DNA of 64,000 bases from Fodinibius roseus (GCF_900129315.1 NZ_FQUS01000002.1:62001-126000), one strand, 5' to 3'; positions 1 through 10,969 are shown, numbered from the stretch's first letter. Numbers and translations: made by a program. The notes: a model not told the origin generated them from the letters alone.

Positions 1-414
1 CACGGTTCCCAGCAGGGCCGCTTTCGTGTCAAGTGTCCGCAATACCTGGTATGCAAGGGTGGATACGGTGGTCTTGCCGTTGGTACCGGTAATGCCGATC
101 ACGTTCATCTCATCAGCGGGATTGTTCTCAAAGGCCTGGGCCAGCGGACCGGCCAAAGCCCGCGTATCCGCCACCCTGACTATGGCCACTTGGTTACCCA
201 GAGGGATCTTCTCTTCACAGATAACGACCGAAGCTCCCTTGTCGACGGCCTCTTCCATAAACAGGTGACCGTCTGCCTGCAGGCCCCGGATGGCCATAAA
301 GACATCCCCGCCCGTCACTTTGCGCGAGTCTTGGCGAAGCATACCGATCTCGCCCGGCTCCGGTCCGGAGACGTCCATCGGTTCGCAAAGTGCTATGAGT
401 TGTTTAAAGGTCAA
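1..414 (-). CDS. murE: UDP-N-acetylmuramyl-tripeptide synthetase MurE, N-terminal part (cut by window edge)
   Basis: Cytoplasmic ligase that adds the third amino acid to the UDP-MurNAc-dipeptide of peptidoglycan. About 138 codons are visible on the minus strand and the gene continues past position 1. The ATP-binding loop GITGTNGKTT of the Mur ligase family lies near residues 110-119, preceded by the MurE/MurF-type N-terminal substrate domain (DSRKVTGGDVFMAIRG near residues 31-46). No ATG is available in the expected place; TTG at 412-414 gives the normal MurE N-terminus (TFKQLIALCEP), while the first in-frame ATG (378) would remove part of the domain. It follows ftsI by 26 bp in the division and cell-wall cluster. 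The identity is firm; the TTG start is inferred. Confidence 0.93.
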   Translation of the reverse strand, partial: MTFKQLIALCEPMDVSGPEPGEIGMLRQDSRKVTGGDVFMAIRGLQADGHLFMEEAVDKGASVVICEEKIPLGNQVAIVRVADTRALAGPLAQAFENNPADEMNVIGITGTNGKTTVSTLAYQVLRTLDTKAALLGTV

Positions 415-440
415 GGTAGTTAATGTCCGGTTGGTTACCG

Positions 441-2594
441 TTACTTACTGACTAAGGTGTTGAGGGTTTTTGATTTGCCGCGGACGGTAATCGTTCGCCC
501 CTTCTTCATCTGGTCGCCGGGGCGCGGAAACTGGGAGTACACCGTCCCCGAGCCGATCATTTTTATGTTAAAGCCTCGTCCGGCAATCAGCCGGGTGGCT
601 TTGCGCATGCTCATGCCTCCCACATCCGGAATAACAGAATATCCCTCGGGCAGATCTGTTTTATCCGCGACTGTCATTTGTTCCGATAACTCGACCGTAA
701 CCTCATCGGCAGGGTTCAAAGCGGAGCCGGCGGCGGGATTCTGTGCTGTAATCCAGTCGCCGGCTCCCTCCGCGGTGTATGAAATGCCCTGTTTCTGCAG
801 GAGTAACTTTGCCTCTTCCAGGGTGAGGCCCTGCAGGTCCGGGGCATAGGCCCAGGCTTCGTTTTCAGTGCCCTGTTCTATAATATGTTTTTCAATTTCA
901 TTATCCAGTCCCGCAATACGTTTTGCCGTCTGCTGAAACACCGGTCCGGCAGTCCACCCGCCATAGGGAGGATAGGTCTCCGGTTCGTCCAAAATGACGA
1001 GAACCACGTATTTGGGGTCGTCTGCCGGAAAAAAGCCCACGAAGGAGGAGCGGTAGGAATTGCTGTATCGCCCGTTAACCAGCTTTTGGGCCGTCCCCGT
1101 CTTTCCGGCAATCGTCAATCCTGTAACCTGGGCCTTCTCGGCGGTACCGGAGTCAGAAACCACGCGCTGAAAAGAGGGGTACAATTTTTTTAACGTTTCT
1201 TCTTCAGCAATTTGACGGACCACGGTATGCTCCTGTTCCCAGACGAGATTGTCCTCGCTGTCTACAACTTTACGGACCATATAGGGACGCATCATTTGTC
1301 CCCCATTCGCAAAAGCGGCGTATGCTTGTGCCAGTTGAATAGGGGTGACCTGCACTTCGTAGCCGATGGACATCCAGGGAAGGCTTACTTTACTCCATTC
1401 GTAGGGTTTGGGCAAGCGGCCGGTTTCTTCATTGGGCAGGTCGATATTCGTGGGGGTGCCGAACCCCAGGTTCCGGGCATACTGGTAGAAGATATCGTCG
1501 GAAAGCCTCATTGCAATCTGTGAAGTGGCTACGTTGGATGACTGTTCGATCACTTCCGAGAAAGAAAGGGTCCCCAGCGGATCGTGATCCCGCATCCACT
1601 GCCCGTGGATCTGAACCTTCCCGTCTTCCGGGGTTTCGAACTCCTCCTCAAAAGATACTTTCCCCTGCTCAACAGCCGTAATGGCCGTAACCAACTTGAA
1701 CGTCGAGCCCGGTTCGATCATATCCGAAATAGCAAAATTCCGGCGATTGCTTGTATTCAGGGAAGCCGGGTTATTGGGATTGTAGGTGGGGTAGTTTGCC
1801 ATCGCCTTTACGGCCCCGGTCCCGGGATCCATGACAATGGCTGTCCCGTAGTTCGAATCCGTACGTTCGATCCCCGATTTCAGTTCCTCCTCCACAATGG
1901 CCTGGATGTGAGAATCGATGGTGGTATAGAGCGCGTGTCCCCGTTGGGGCTGTTTCCGGGGGGCGCCGACATAGGCGTAAATGCGTCCGTCCCGTCCCCG
2001 GCGTACCTGCTGGACCCCATCCTCGCCGTTCAATTCTTCATTGTACTGGTTTTCGAGTCCGGTCATGCCCGTAATCTCATGGTTCACATAACCCAGCGCG
2101 TGGGCGGCCAGGGATCCGAAGCTGTAGCGCCGCTCATACTCCTCTTCCAGGATAACGCCGCGTATATCCATCTGCCGAAGCGCCTCGTACGCCCGGGCTT
2201 TTATATTTTTGCCCAATACCACGTAGCGCGACCGCTGCGGCGCCGCATTAATTTTTTGCAGATACTGTCCCGACGACTCGTACTGGTATTTCCCGAGCGT
2301 ATCGCACACCTGCTGAATCTGATCACGGGTGAGCCCGCTTATCTTCGGGTCAATGGCCACTTTATAGGCTACCGTATTCGTAGCGAGCAAGCTGCCGTCA
2401 TCATCATAGATGTTACCGCGCTGGGCGGGAATAGGGATATAGTCGATTGCCTGTTCGCTCCAGAGCTCCCGAAGTTCCGTTCCCTCCCAAAAGTTAAGGC
2501 GAAAGAGCTGCATACCGATGGCACAGGGTACTAAAAGTACCAGCCCGAAAATCACAAACATGCGATTCAATATGCCCGATTGCTCTTTTTGCAT
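441..2594 (-). CDS. ftsI: Division transpeptidase, PBP3/SpoVD-like with C-terminal PASTA domains
   Basis: Class B penicillin-binding protein that cross-links septal peptidoglycan in the periplasm. 717 residues: short cytoplasmic N-terminus, one membrane anchor (about 13-30), PBP dimerisation domain (about 55-215), then the transpeptidase domain with catalytic S297-x-x-K300 (GSTFK), S352-S-N354 and K498-T-G500. Two PASTA repeats follow (about 575-640 and 648-710), ending about 7 residues before the stop. PASTA repeats are usual in Gram-positive SpoVD/PBP2x and in Bacteroidota division PBPs. Position between ftsL and murE supports FtsI rather than an elongation PBP. It abuts the upstream ftsL stop directly, so the two are probably co-translated. 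Confidence 0.95.
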   Translation of the reverse strand: MQKEQSGILNRMFVIFGLVLLVPCAIGMQLFRLNFWEGTELRELWSEQAIDYIPIPAQRGNIYDDDGSLLATNTVAYKVAIDPKISGLTRDQIQQVCDTLGKYQYESSGQYLQKINAAPQRSRYVVLGKNIKARAYEALRQMDIRGVILEEEYERRYSFGSLAAHALGYVNHEITGMTGLENQYNEELNGEDGVQQVRRGRDGRIYAYVGAPRKQPQRGHALYTTIDSHIQAIVEEELKSGIERTDSNYGTAIVMDPGTGAVKAMANYPTYNPNNPASLNTSNRRNFAISDMIEPGSTFKLVTAITAVEQGKVSFEEEFETPEDGKVQIHGQWMRDHDPLGTLSFSEVIEQSSNVATSQIAMRLSDDIFYQYARNLGFGTPTNIDLPNEETGRLPKPYEWSKVSLPWMSIGYEVQVTPIQLAQAYAAFANGGQMMRPYMVRKVVDSEDNLVWEQEHTVVRQIAEEETLKKLYPSFQRVVSDSGTAEKAQVTGLTIAGKTGTAQKLVNGRYSNSYRSSFVGFFPADDPKYVVLVILDEPETYPPYGGWTAGPVFQQTAKRIAGLDNEIEKHIIEQGTENEAWAYAPDLQGLTLEEAKLLLQKQGISYTAEGAGDWITAQNPAAGSALNPADEVTVELSEQMTVADKTDLPEGYSVIPDVGGMSMRKATRLIAGRGFNIKMIGSGTVYSQFPRPGDQMKKGRTITVRGKSKTLNTLVSK

Positions 2595-3026
2595 CTATTT
2601 CTCTACCTCTATCACCTTTTCGGCGGGACCGCCGTTCATGAAGCCCATCTCTTTGGCCTTGTTATAAATTTCGGCCGGACCGATCATCTGGTCGTAGGTA
2701 AGGCGGTAATTGCTGTGCAGGCGTTTTGCCTGGTTATATTCGCGCTCGGCCTGCTGTACTTCACGTAATAATTCCTGTGTGGCAAATACATGCTTCAGGT
2801 AAAGCATGCCCAGAAGTCCCAACACAACAGCCCCGGTAATAACCTTCCATGGCTTGACTTTTGGGAAAGGGATGCGGCTTCTTTTCCCTTTCCTTTTGTT
2901 GACTCTTTTGCCGTAAACCCTTTCGCCGGAACCGGATGTACGCTCAGAAGATTTTTTTTTGCTCTTTTTCTTTTTTCGTTTATTGGGACGCACGTCGTCC
3001 TTTTTCAAAGGGGATTTTACCAGCAT
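2595..3026 (-). CDS. ftsL: FtsL-like septum protein
   Basis: Small bitopic division protein of 143 residues. The N-terminal 55 residues are extremely basic (runs of Lys, Arg and Ser), followed by one transmembrane segment (about 62-82, VITGAVVLGLLGMLYL) and a periplasmic coiled coil (about 85-115) ending in the degenerate FtsL tail (IYNKAKEMGF). Sequence conservation in this family is low, so the call rests on topology and on location between rsmH and ftsI, where ftsL always sits. FtsL partners with FtsB/DivIC and activates FtsI/FtsW. The long Lys-rich cytoplasmic tail is longer than in E. coli FtsL. Confidence 0.82.
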   Translation of the reverse strand: MLVKSPLKKDDVRPNKRKKKKSKKKSSERTSGSGERVYGKRVNKRKGKRSRIPFPKVKPWKVITGAVVLGLLGMLYLKHVFATQELLREVQQAEREYNQAKRLHSNYRLTYDQMIGPAEIYNKAKEMGFMNGGPAEKVIEVEK

Positions 3027-3028
3027 AC

Positions 3029-3973
3029 TTATACCTCCGGAAGATTGATCTTTTCGGCAACACGCATTTTTGCACTCCGCGCAGCCCGATTCTTATTGAT
3101 TTCCTCTTCAGTGGGACGAATGATGCCGCCGGATATTTCTTCGATGGGGGTCATCGGGTTGCCGTAAAAATCTTTCTCGATCTTTCCCTCATGATTTCCC
3201 GCCTTAAAGAATTTCTTTACAATACGATCTTCAAGGGAGTGGTAGCTGATAGCCACAATACGTCCCCCCGTATGAAGGATCTCAAGAGATTGTTCCAGTC
3301 CCTCGCGCAGCATGTCAAGCTCGCGGTTGACTTCAATGCGGATCCCCTGGAATACCCGCGCTACACTTTTGATTTGATGTTTGCCGTACACAACGGCTTC
3401 CACAGCCTCGCGCAGTTCGGTAGTGGTTTCGAGGGGACGCCGGTCGATAATTTCGCGCGCTATTTTGCGGCTGAACCGCTCTTCCCCGTAGTGGTAGATC
3501 ACATCGCGAAGATCTTCGTAGGAGTATTCATTGACCACCTGGTACGCCGTGACTCCCCGGAGGTTACTCATCCGCATATCCAGCGGACCTTCCTCCTGGA
3601 AGGTAAATCCCCGCCCGGCGTCGCTGATCTGGTGGGTGGAAACGCCCAGGTCAAAAAGGACTCCGGATACCTCCCCCTGTAACTCCGGGGATAATAATCG
3701 TGTGAGGTATCCGAAATTGCCTTTTAAGGGAGAAAAACGGGCATCGTTGCCAATACGGTCATTGGCCGCCCTGAGCGCCTCGTCATCCTGGTCAATACCC
3801 ACAAGCCGGGCGTCACTATTTAGTTGAGACAACAATGCCAGGCTGTGTCCACCACCGCCAAGCGTAGCATCGACGTAGATACCGCCGGGATCCGTAATCA
3901 AGTACTCTACGGACTCTTGCAGCAATACCGGTTGATGCTCATGGTATGTTTCATTTTTGTTCATCGTTGTCAT
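3029..3973 (-). CDS. rsmH: 16S rRNA (cytosine-1402-N4)-methyltransferase RsmH
   Basis: SAM-dependent methyltransferase (MraW) acting on C1402 of 16S rRNA in the ribosomal P site. 314 residues, the usual family length. It has the N-terminal HQPVLLQESVEYL motif, the SAM loop DATLGGGGHS near 36-45, LFDLGVSTHQ near 106-115, and the C-terminal AISYHSLEDRIVKKFF block. Start is ATG at 3973 or 3964 (MNKNETYHEHQPV). The start overlaps the end of mraZ by 23 bp, implying translational coupling. Second gene of the mraZ-led cluster. Confidence 0.97.
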   Translation of the reverse strand: MTTMNKNETYHEHQPVLLQESVEYLITDPGGIYVDATLGGGGHSLALLSQLNSDARLVGIDQDDEALRAANDRIGNDARFSPLKGNFGYLTRLLSPELQGEVSGVLFDLGVSTHQISDAGRGFTFQEEGPLDMRMSNLRGVTAYQVVNEYSYEDLRDVIYHYGEERFSRKIAREIIDRRPLETTTELREAVEAVVYGKHQIKSVARVFQGIRIEVNRELDMLREGLEQSLEILHTGGRIVAISYHSLEDRIVKKFFKAGNHEGKIEKDFYGNPMTPIEEISGGIIRPTEEEINKNRAARSAKMRVAEKINLPEV

Positions 3974-4418
3974 TGTCGGTCATCACACGCTCAAAAAGTT
4001 CTTGATACGATTCAAAGTCCAGGCCCGAATCGACTTCATCCAGCTTGGCGGGCGACCATATCTCAATGCGCTCGCCGCTGCCGATAAAGATGGCTTTTCC
4101 GTCGATGCCGGCCCAGTCTGTAAGTTGTGAAGGAAGTGGAATGCGGTTCTGATTGTCCAGGGACAGGTCTTCGGCAAAACGCAGGAAATTGCGTTTTACG
4201 GTTCGACCCTCTTTGGTAAAGCTGTTAATCCGGGAGAGTTGGTCCTCAACCTTTTGCCATTCATCTTCTGGGTAGAGATAAAGGCAGGGTTCAAGACCTC
4301 TCAATATGGTAAAACGCTCCTGCGCCTGGGGATTGAGAGCTTTGCGCAGTTTAGCCGGGAAGCTGACGCGTCCTTTACTGTCTACACTATGTTTATATTG
4401 GCCCTTGAAACTAGGCAT
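3951..4418 (-). CDS. mraZ: Transcriptional regulator MraZ
   Basis: DNA-binding regulator of the division and cell-wall cluster, a ring-forming AbrB-like double-fold protein. 155 residues with two MraZ repeats: MPSFKGQYKHSVDSKGRVS at the N-terminus, and LSLDNQNRIPLPSQLTDWAG in the second half. The frame stays open a further 21 codons upstream, but that extension is unlike MraZ and overlaps the operator and leader, so I start at ATG 4418. It is the first gene of the operon and probably represses it by binding the 10-bp spaced repeats at 4477-4501. Confidence 0.95.
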   Translation of the reverse strand: MPSFKGQYKHSVDSKGRVSFPAKLRKALNPQAQERFTILRGLEPCLYLYPEDEWQKVEDQLSRINSFTKEGRTVKRNFLRFAEDLSLDNQNRIPLPSQLTDWAGIDGKAIFIGSGERIEIWSPAKLDEVDSGLDFESYQELFERVMTDNDNDEQK

Positions 4419-4476
4419 ATAAAAAGACCCCAGAATTACAGCGATTATGATCGAATTCGACGAGTGGATATGAACT

Positions 4477-4531
4477 CCCACATTCTACCACTTCACCCCA
4501 CAATGTACCCCGAAAGGGTGTAATATGTCAA
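4477..4531 (-). promoter_or_regulatory. mraZ promoter with three-repeat MraZ operator
   Basis: On the minus strand a -35 box TTGACA (4526-4531) is followed after 18 bp by a -10 like TACATT. Immediately downstream lie three direct repeats GTGGG, GTGGT, GTGGG beginning exactly 10 bp apart (forward strand 4497-4501, 4487-4491, 4477-4481). MraZ in enterobacteria is known to bind TGGGN repeats with 5-bp spacers, which is the same 10-bp period. The repeats start right after the -10, where bound MraZ would block initiation. The arrangement is seen in the sequence; the binding is inferred. Confidence 0.82.
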
Positions 4532-4635
4532 GAACTTATTACAAAAAATCAAATTAACCGTTAAACCGATAAGTGGGGGGATTGGAAACGGGACTTGAAA
4601 GAAGACGGCAAGACGCCGGAGAGGGGGATAAACCG

Positions 4636-4662
4636 AATTTCTTGGTGAGAAACCCGGGTTAA
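4636..4662 (+). repeat. 26-27 bp intergenic repeat, copy 1
   Basis: The segment AATTTCTTGGTGAGAAACCC followed by GGGTTAA recurs almost unchanged at 20721-20746 in another intergenic space. Both copies are in the same orientation and outside genes. The surrounding 4532-4727 holds no convincing gene; it has only a proline-rich open frame without homology signals. Confidence 0.5.
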
Positions 4663-4727
4663 GGAAAAGCAATGGGTTTAGCCCGGCAGGCAAACGGCCA
4701 AAAGGGAGAAAGGTGGTAGAGTGTGGG

Positions 4728-4762
4728 AGAAAAAAGTTTGGCGGGGGATCACCCCCGCCAAA
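4728..4762 (-). terminator. Rho-independent terminator of gltBD
   Basis: A perfect 11-bp stem TTTGGCGGGGG / CCCCCGCCAAA (4737-4747 and 4752-4762) with a 4-nt loop is followed on the minus strand by CTTTTTTCTC. It lies 38 bp beyond the gltD stop and separates the amino-acid operon from the mraZ cluster. Confidence 0.9.
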
Positions 4763-4799
4763 ATAACCGGTAACCGATAGCAAGTAACAATAACCCTAA

Positions 4800-6281
4800 T
4801 CAGGGCAATTCCGTGGTCCCCGTCAGGTACCGGTCGCATTCGCGTGCAGCCCCGCGTCCTTCATTGATGGCCCAGACAATCAGGCTTTGTCCCCGCCGCA
4901 TATCGCCGGCGGCAAAAACGCCATCTACGCTGGTGTGGTAATCGCCGTGTTTCGCTTTGGCATTGGAGCGCTGGTCCCGTTCTACTTCGAGCTGTTCCAG
5001 CACCGGGTTTTCCGGTCCGAGGAAACCCATGGCGAGCAGCACCAGATCCGCTTTCCACACTTTTTCCGTACCGGGAATTTCCTCGGGCACTTTGCGGCCG
5101 TCTTCATTGGTTTTCCATTCAATGCGAACCGTGTGTAATTCTTTAACGTTCCCGTCTCCGTCCCCCACAAATTTTTTGGTCATCACCTGGTATTCCCGGG
5201 GATCGTCTCCAAAGCGGGCCTTGGCCTCTTCCTGGCCGTAGTCCACTTTATATATGTGAGGCCATTCGGGCCACGGGTTGTCCTCCCCACGGCTTTCCGG
5301 GGGCTTCGGCAGGATTTCGAACTGGGTCAGCGTATTGCACCCGTGCCGCATGGAGGTGCTTACGCAGTCGGTGCCGGTGTCTCCGCCGCCAATGACAATC
5401 ACATCTTTATCCTCGGCAGAAATGAACTTCTTTTTGTGTTCATCGTCCAGCAATTTCTCCACATTGGCATGCAGGAAGTCCATCGCAAAATGAATCCCGT
5501 CAAGATCGCGCCCTTCGATTTCCAGGTCCCGAGGCTTCGTCGCTCCGCCGGCCAGGATGACGGCGTCATACTCCCTGGTCAGTTCAGGAGCGGGAATATC
5601 GGTTCCGATCTCCGTCCCGGTAACAAACGCGATGCCTTCTTCCCTCAGGAGGTCAACCCGGCGCTGCACGACGGATTTCTCCAGTTTCATATTGGGGATG
5701 CCATACATCAGCAGTCCGCCGATACGCTTGTCTCGCTCGTAGACGGTCACATGGTGTCCCGCTTTATTGGCCTGTGCCGCGGCGGCGAGTCCGGCCGGAC
5801 CGGATCCCACAACCGCCACTTTCTTGCCGGTGCGGTTTTCCGGCGGATTGGGCTGGACCCATCCCTCTTCAAAGCCCTTGTCGATGATCGCCTGCTCAAT
5901 ATTCTTGATAGCCACGGGAGGCTCGATGATCCCGAGGACACAGGAACCCTCGCAGGGGGCCGGGCACGCCCGGCCGGTAAACTCCGGAAAGTTATTGGTT
6001 TTGTGCAGGCGGTGCAGCGCTTCCTTCCATTTGCCTCTGTACACCAGGTCGTTCCACTCCGGGATCAGGTTATGGACGGGGCAGCCCATGGTACGGCCGT
6101 TCTTGTCCTCGCCGGTTTGGCAGAAAGGAATTCCGCAGTCCATACACCGCGCCCCCTGCTCCTGAAGTTCTTCTTCCGTTAAGTGTTCGTGCAGCTGATC
6201 CCAGTCCTTTATCCGCTTTTCGGGATCTCTGCCTGGAGCTTCTTTACGCTCAAACTCCATAAAGCCAGTTGGTTTACCCAT
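4800..6281 (-). CDS. gltD: Glutamate synthase (NADPH) small subunit
   Basis: FAD/Fe-S subunit that passes electrons from NADPH to the GltB large subunit for glutamate synthesis. 493 residues. The N-terminal Fe-S domain carries C46-x2-C49-x4-C54 with C67, and C106/C110/C114. An FAD Rossmann motif ([10 protein letters not shown], about 155-164) and an NADPH Rossmann motif ([13 protein letters not shown], about 294-306) follow, and the C-terminal FAD motif [13 protein letters not shown] is present. It follows gltB by 78 bp on the same strand, and a strong terminator closes the unit. Confidence 0.96.
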   Translation of the reverse strand: MGKPTGFMEFERKEAPGRDPEKRIKDWDQLHEHLTEEELQEQGARCMDCGIPFCQTGEDKNGRTMGCPVHNLIPEWNDLVYRGKWKEALHRLHKTNNFPEFTGRACPAPCEGSCVLGIIEPPVAIKNIEQAIIDKGFEEGWVQPNPPENRTGKKVAVVGSGPAGLAAAAQANKAGHHVTVYERDKRIGGLLMYGIPNMKLEKSVVQRRVDLLREEGIAFVTGTEIGTDIPAPELTREYDAVILAGGATKPRDLEIEGRDLDGIHFAMDFLHANVEKLLDDEHKKKFISAEDKDVIVIGGGDTGTDCVSTSMRHGCNTLTQFEILPKPPESRGEDNPWPEWPHIYKVDYGQEEAKARFGDDPREYQVMTKKFVGDGDGNVKELHTVRIEWKTNEDGRKVPEEIPGTEKVWKADLVLLAMGFLGPENPVLEQLEVERDQRSNAKAKHGDYHTSVDGVFAAGDMRRGQSLIVWAINEGRGAARECDRYLTGTTELP

Positions 6282-6359
6282 AGTATTCGATATACAATTT
6301 TGTTGAGTTTAATTTCTTTCGCTGATATGCCATCGGATCCAACAACCTGCCGGCTGCTT

Positions 6360-9300
6360 TTATTTATTCTGCAGGAAGGCCTCCATTTCGGCTTCATCCT
6401 TGTCCAGCCCCTCCTGTTGAGCCTTTTCAATCGATTGCTGCATCTTCTTAAAGTCTTTGGGAAGCACCTTGACAAACCGGTGAATCATTTCATCCCATTT
6501 CGCAAGGACTCTCCAGCCCCGGTGACTATCGGTATATTCGGCGTGACGGCGAATCATTTCATAGACCTGATCTATTTCTTCTTCATCCCGAAGCTGCTCC
6601 AGCACGACGCGGTTGGTATTGCATCGTTTATGGAACTGTTGATCGAGATCCAGAATATAAGCAATGCCTCCGGACATCCCCGCGGCAAAATTCCGTCCTG
6701 TTTCCCCGAGTACGACCACGCGTCCCCCGGTCATATATTCACAGGCGTGATCACCGACCGATTCGACCACGGCATGAAGTCCGCTGTTTCGCACGCAGAA
6801 GCGCTCCCCGGCTTTGCCACGGATGTAAGCCTGTCCGCTGGTCGCCCCGTAGAAGGAGACATTCCCGACAATAATATTTTCCGCCGGGTCGAAGCGGGCG
6901 TTTTTGGGAGGATACAATATCAGCTTGCCGCCGGAAAGTCCTTTTCCGAAGTAGTCATTGGCATCGCCCTCGAGTTCGAGCGTCATCCCGTTGGGGATAA
7001 AAGCCCCGAAACTCTGTCCCGCCGATCCTTCGAACTTGAGATGGATGGTATCTTCCGACAGGCCCTTGGACCCAAAACGGCGGGTCACTTCGCTGCCGAC
7101 AATGGTCCCGACTACGCGGTTGGTGTTTTTGATCGGCAGGGTGGCGCGGACGCTCTTTCCGTCGGACAGCGCCGGTTCGCAGATATCCATCAGTGTCTGG
7201 ATATCAAGGGCGTTTTCCAGCCCGTGATTCTGGCAGATCATGCAGCGCGTGCCCACATTATCCGCTATTTCCGGGCGATGCAGGATGGGCGAGAGATCCA
7301 GGTGTCGGGCCTTCCAGTGATCCGTTTCGGCCTGAACCAGCTTATCGGTACGTCCGATCATCTCGTCGATGGTGCGGAAACCGAGCTCAGCCATATGCTC
7401 GCGGAGCTCCTGGGCCACGAATTTCATAAAGTTGACCACGTAGGCCGGGTCGCCGGTGAACTTATGGCGCAGCTCCGGATTCTGGGTAGCGATGCCAACG
7501 GGACAGGTATCCAGGTGGCAGACCCGCATCATGATACAGCCGAGCGTAATGAGGGCGCTGGTCCCGAAGCCGAATTCCTCTCCGCCGAGCAGCGCCGCGA
7601 CGGCGATATCCCGCCCGGTTTTAATCTGCCCGTCAGTTTCAAGCGTCACGCGGCTTCGCAGGTCGTTGAGTACCAGCGTTTGATGGGTCTCGGAGAGCCC
7701 CAGCTCCCAGGGCAGCCCCGCATGCTTGATGCTGGTCTGCGGGGAGGCGCCCGTCCCGCCGTCGTGGCCGCTTATCAGGATGACATCCGCATGTCCCTTG
7801 GCAACGCCGGTGGCAATGGTACCGACCCCCACCGCAGAGACCAGCTTTACGTTGATGAGCGCATCTTTATTCGCATTCTTGAGATCATGAATAAGCTGCG
7901 CCAGGTCCTCGATGGAATAAATATCGTGGTGCGGCGGCGGTGAAATAAGTCCCACGCCCGGGGTCGAAAGCCGCACGTCGGCAATCCAGGGATAGACCTT
8001 GCGTCCAGGCAGCTCACCGCCCTCGCCGGGCTTGGCTCCCTGTGCCATCTTAATCTGAATTTCCTTGCCCTGCGTCAGGTATTCGCTGGTCACGCCAAAT
8101 CGCCCGGAGGCCACCTGCTTGACGGCACTGTTCTTGGAATCGCCGTTGGGTTCAGGCGTGTAGCGGGACGGGTCTTCGCCTCCTTCGCCGGTATTGCTTT
8201 TTCCGCCGATGCGGTTCATGGCAATAGCCAGCGCTTCGTGGGTCTCCTTGCTGATGGAGCCGTAGGACATCGCCCCGGTTTTAAATCGCTTGCAGATCTC
8301 TTCGACCGATTCCACTTCCTCGATGGAGACAGCCTCTGATTCGTCTGTCTTGAGCTTCAGCAGGCTCCGGAGCGCGGCCGGGGGATCCGACTGCTCGTCG
8401 ATCATCTTTGAATATTCTTTATAGAGCTCATAATCCCCATTTTTGGTGGCCAGCTGAAGCGTGTGGACGGTTTTGGGGTTATAGGCGTGGTATTCACTTC
8501 CTTTTCGCCATTTATACTGACCGCCCTCATCCAGGACCTGTCCGTTGGTGCGATAGTTCGGGTAGGCCTCCCGGTGTCGCATTTTGGCTTCCAGGGCAAT
8601 GGTGTCCAGCCCGATGCCGCCGATACGCGAATCGGTCCACGTAAAGTATTTGTCCACCAGCTCCTTGTCGAGGCCGAGCGCTTCAAAAATCTGGGCCCCG
8701 CGGTACGACTTGATAGTCGAAATACCCATCTTCGACATCACTTTGACAATGCCTTTGACGACCGCCTTGTTGTACCCTTTCCGGGCTCGCTTGAAGGAGA
8801 GGTCGAGATGGCCCTCGCGAATTAAGTCGTGAAGACTTTCGTAGGCCATATAGGGATTCACGGCCTCCACGCCGTATCCCAGCAGCGTACAGAAATGATG
8901 AGTCTCGCGCGGTTCGCCCGACTCCAGCACCAGTCCCACTTTGGTACGATTGCCCGAGCGGATCAGGTGATGATGAAGTCCGGCCACGGCCAGCAGCGCC
9001 GGTATCGGCGCCTTTTGCCGGTTAAAGTCCCGGTCGGAGAGAATCAGGATGTTGACTCCCTTCTCAACGGCCTTGTCGGCCGCCGCAAAAAGCTCTTCGA
9101 GCGCTTCTTCCAGTCCCTCGCCGCCCCTGTTGACGTCAAAGAGGATGGGCAGGGTCTTGCTTTTAAACCCCGAGAGGTTATTGATATTCTTGAGCTGTGC
9201 CAGCTCTTCGTTCTTCAGAACAGGCGTTTTCAGGCGTATCTGCCGACAGCTTTCAGGAGTCGTCTCCAGGATGTTGCCTTCCGAGCCCAGGATAGTTTCC

Positions 9301-10922
9301 GTGGAGGTAATCAGCTCTTCCCGGATGGGGTCGATCGGCGGGTTCGTGACCTGGGCGAACAGCTGCTTGAAATAGTTGTAGAGCAGCTGCGGTTCGTTCG
9401 AGAGCACGGCTATGGGGGCGTCGTTGCCCATGGCTCCCACCGGCTGCAGCATATCTTCGGCCATCGGCCCCACATTGACATTCAGATCTTCGTAGGTATA
9501 GCCGAATACCTTTTGGCGCTGCACGATGTCCTCGTGCTCTGCCTTCGGTTCTTCCTGAAAGCTATAGGGAAGGTCATGAAAATCGATCAGGTTTTCGTCC
9601 AGCCATTCCCGGTAGGGATGCTCGCGCGCTATCTGGTGCTTGATCTCTTCATCACTTTTGATACGCCCCTCTTCGGTGTCGATGAGGAGCATGCGCCCGG
9701 GCTGCAGCCGGTCTTTGTAAACGATATCCTCGGGGGGGATATCCAGCACACCCACTTCAGAGGAAAGGACGATCATATCGTCGCTGGTGACATAGTACCT
9801 GGAGGGACGAAGGCCGTTCCGGTCGAGCGTCGCGCCCACCATTTTACCGTCCGTAAATGCGATGGAAGCGGGGCCGTCCCAGGGTTCCATCAGGCAGCTG
9901 TGGTACTCGTAAAAGGCTTTCATTTCATCATCCATGCTCTCATGCTTTTCCCAGGGTTCGGGGATCATCATCATCATGGCATGGGGCAGGGATCGTCCGC
10001 TGAGCAGCAGGAACTCCAGGCAATTGTCAAATTTAGCCGAGTCACTGCCGTCTTCCTGGATGATGGGGGTGAGGGTATCCATATCCGTATCAAACAGATC
10101 GGTTGAGAGTTGCGCCTCGCGGGCACGCATCCAGTTTTGGTTGCCGCGCAGCGTATTGATCTCCCCGTTGTGAATAAGATAGCGAAACGGGTGCGCAAGC
10201 TTCCAGTTGGGAAAGGTGTTGGTGCTGAACCGGGAGTGGACCAGCGCCAGGGCCGATTCCATTTTCGGATCAGTGAGATCCGGGTAAAAATCCTTCAGCT
10301 GAGTCGACGTCAGCATCCCCTTGTAGATGATCGTGCGCGAAGAGAGACTGTTGATATACAGGTAATCCTTATCCGCAAGATCGCTGTTTTCAATTCTTTT
10401 GGTGATTTTGCGTCGGATGACATACAGCTTGCGCTCGAACTCGAGTTCGGTGCGGATGTCCCGGCTTCGACCGATAAACAACTGTCGGACCGAAGGCTCG
10501 GCATCTTTGGCCGACTGGCCAAGGTAGAAATTGTCGGTCGGCACCTTGCGCCATCCCAGTACTTCCTGTTCTTCTTCTTCGACTACTTCCCTGATGACTT
10601 TCTCGCAGGCCAGCCGTTCTTCCCGTCCCGGCGGTAAAAAGATCATGCCCACGCCATATTGTCCCCGTCCGGGCAGGTTTATGCCCAAACCCTGGCAGGA
10701 ATCGCTCAAAAATTTGTGGGGAATCTGAAGCAGAATGCCCGCGCCGTCGCCGGTATTCTTTTCACTGCCGGTGGCGCCCCGGTGATCGAGGTTGTGGAGC
10801 ACAGTGAGCGCCTGCTCCACAATTTTGTGGGATTGTTTTCCCTGAATGTTGACTACAAATCCAATTCCGCAAGCATCATGTTCATGGTGGGATTGGTATA
10901 AACCCTGATCAGAAGACATCAT
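6360..10922 (-). CDS. gltB: Glutamate synthase large subunit
   Basis: Ferredoxin- or NADPH-dependent glutamate synthase alpha chain, 1520 residues, full length. The type-II glutamine amidotransferase domain starts at C18 (HDACGIGF; the preceding 17 residues would be the cleaved propeptide). A central domain follows, then the FMN-binding synthase barrel with the loop [14 protein letters not shown], and a 3Fe-4S motif C-x5-C-x4-C ([12 protein letters not shown]). The C-terminal GXGXG beta-helix spans about 1250-1450. The adjacent gltD makes this the NADPH-dependent bacterial type. It begins only 47 bp after thrA ends with no terminator visible between, so it may be read through from the methionine/threonine operon. 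Confidence 0.97.
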   Translation of the reverse strand: MMSSDQGLYQSHHEHDACGIGFVVNIQGKQSHKIVEQALTVLHNLDHRGATGSEKNTGDGAGILLQIPHKFLSDSCQGLGINLPGRGQYGVGMIFLPPGREERLACEKVIREVVEEEEQEVLGWRKVPTDNFYLGQSAKDAEPSVRQLFIGRSRDIRTELEFERKLYVIRRKITKRIENSDLADKDYLYINSLSSRTIIYKGMLTSTQLKDFYPDLTDPKMESALALVHSRFSTNTFPNWKLAHPFRYLIHNGEINTLRGNQNWMRAREAQLSTDLFDTDMDTLTPIIQEDGSDSAKFDNCLEFLLLSGRSLPHAMMMMIPEPWEKHESMDDEMKAFYEYHSCLMEPWDGPASIAFTDGKMVGATLDRNGLRPSRYYVTSDDMIVLSSEVGVLDIPPEDIVYKDRLQPGRMLLIDTEEGRIKSDEEIKHQIAREHPYREWLDENLIDFHDLPYSFQEEPKAEHEDIVQRQKVFGYTYEDLNVNVGPMAEDMLQPVGAMGNDAPIAVLSNEPQLLYNYFKQLFAQVTNPPIDPIREELITSTETILGSEGNILETTPESCRQIRLKTPVLKNEELAQLKNINNLSGFKSKTLPILFDVNRGGEGLEEALEELFAAADKAVEKGVNILILSDRDFNRQKAPIPALLAVAGLHHHLIRSGNRTKVGLVLESGEPRETHHFCTLLGYGVEAVNPYMAYESLHDLIREGHLDLSFKRARKGYNKAVVKGIVKVMSKMGISTIKSYRGAQIFEALGLDKELVDKYFTWTDSRIGGIGLDTIALEAKMRHREAYPNYRTNGQVLDEGGQYKWRKGSEYHAYNPKTVHTLQLATKNGDYELYKEYSKMIDEQSDPPAALRSLLKLKTDESEAVSIEEVESVEEICKRFKTGAMSYGSISKETHEALAIAMNRIGGKSNTGEGGEDPSRYTPEPNGDSKNSAVKQVASGRFGVTSEYLTQGKEIQIKMAQGAKPGEGGELPGRKVYPWIADVRLSTPGVGLISPPPHHDIYSIEDLAQLIHDLKNANKDALINVKLVSAVGVGTIATGVAKGHADVILISGHDGGTGASPQTSIKHAGLPWELGLSETHQTLVLNDLRSRVTLETDGQIKTGRDIAVAALLGGEEFGFGTSALITLGCIMMRVCHLDTCPVGIATQNPELRHKFTGDPAYVVNFMKFVAQELREHMAELGFRTIDEMIGRTDKLVQAETDHWKARHLDLSPILHRPEIADNVGTRCMICQNHGLENALDIQTLMDICEPALSDGKSVRATLPIKNTNRVVGTIVGSEVTRRFGSKGLSEDTIHLKFEGSAGQSFGAFIPNGMTLELEGDANDYFGKGLSGGKLILYPPKNARFDPAENIIVGNVSFYGATSGQAYIRGKAGERFCVRNSGLHAVVESVGDHACEYMTGGRVVVLGETGRNFAAGMSGGIAYILDLDQQFHKRCNTNRVVLEQLRDEEEIDQVYEMIRRHAEYTDSHRGWRVLAKWDEMIHRFVKVLPKDFKKMQQSIEKAQQEGLDKDEAEMEAFLQNK

Positions 10923-10969
10923 TATTGGTTAGGTTTTCGTTATTGAAATTGCAAAAAGTATAAATTTAC

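Noticed and set aside
4493-4783. Open frame of 96 codons on the minus strand between gltD and mraZ
   Set aside because: Proline-rich with low complexity; it runs over the MraZ operator and the gltBD terminator, so it is a chance frame.
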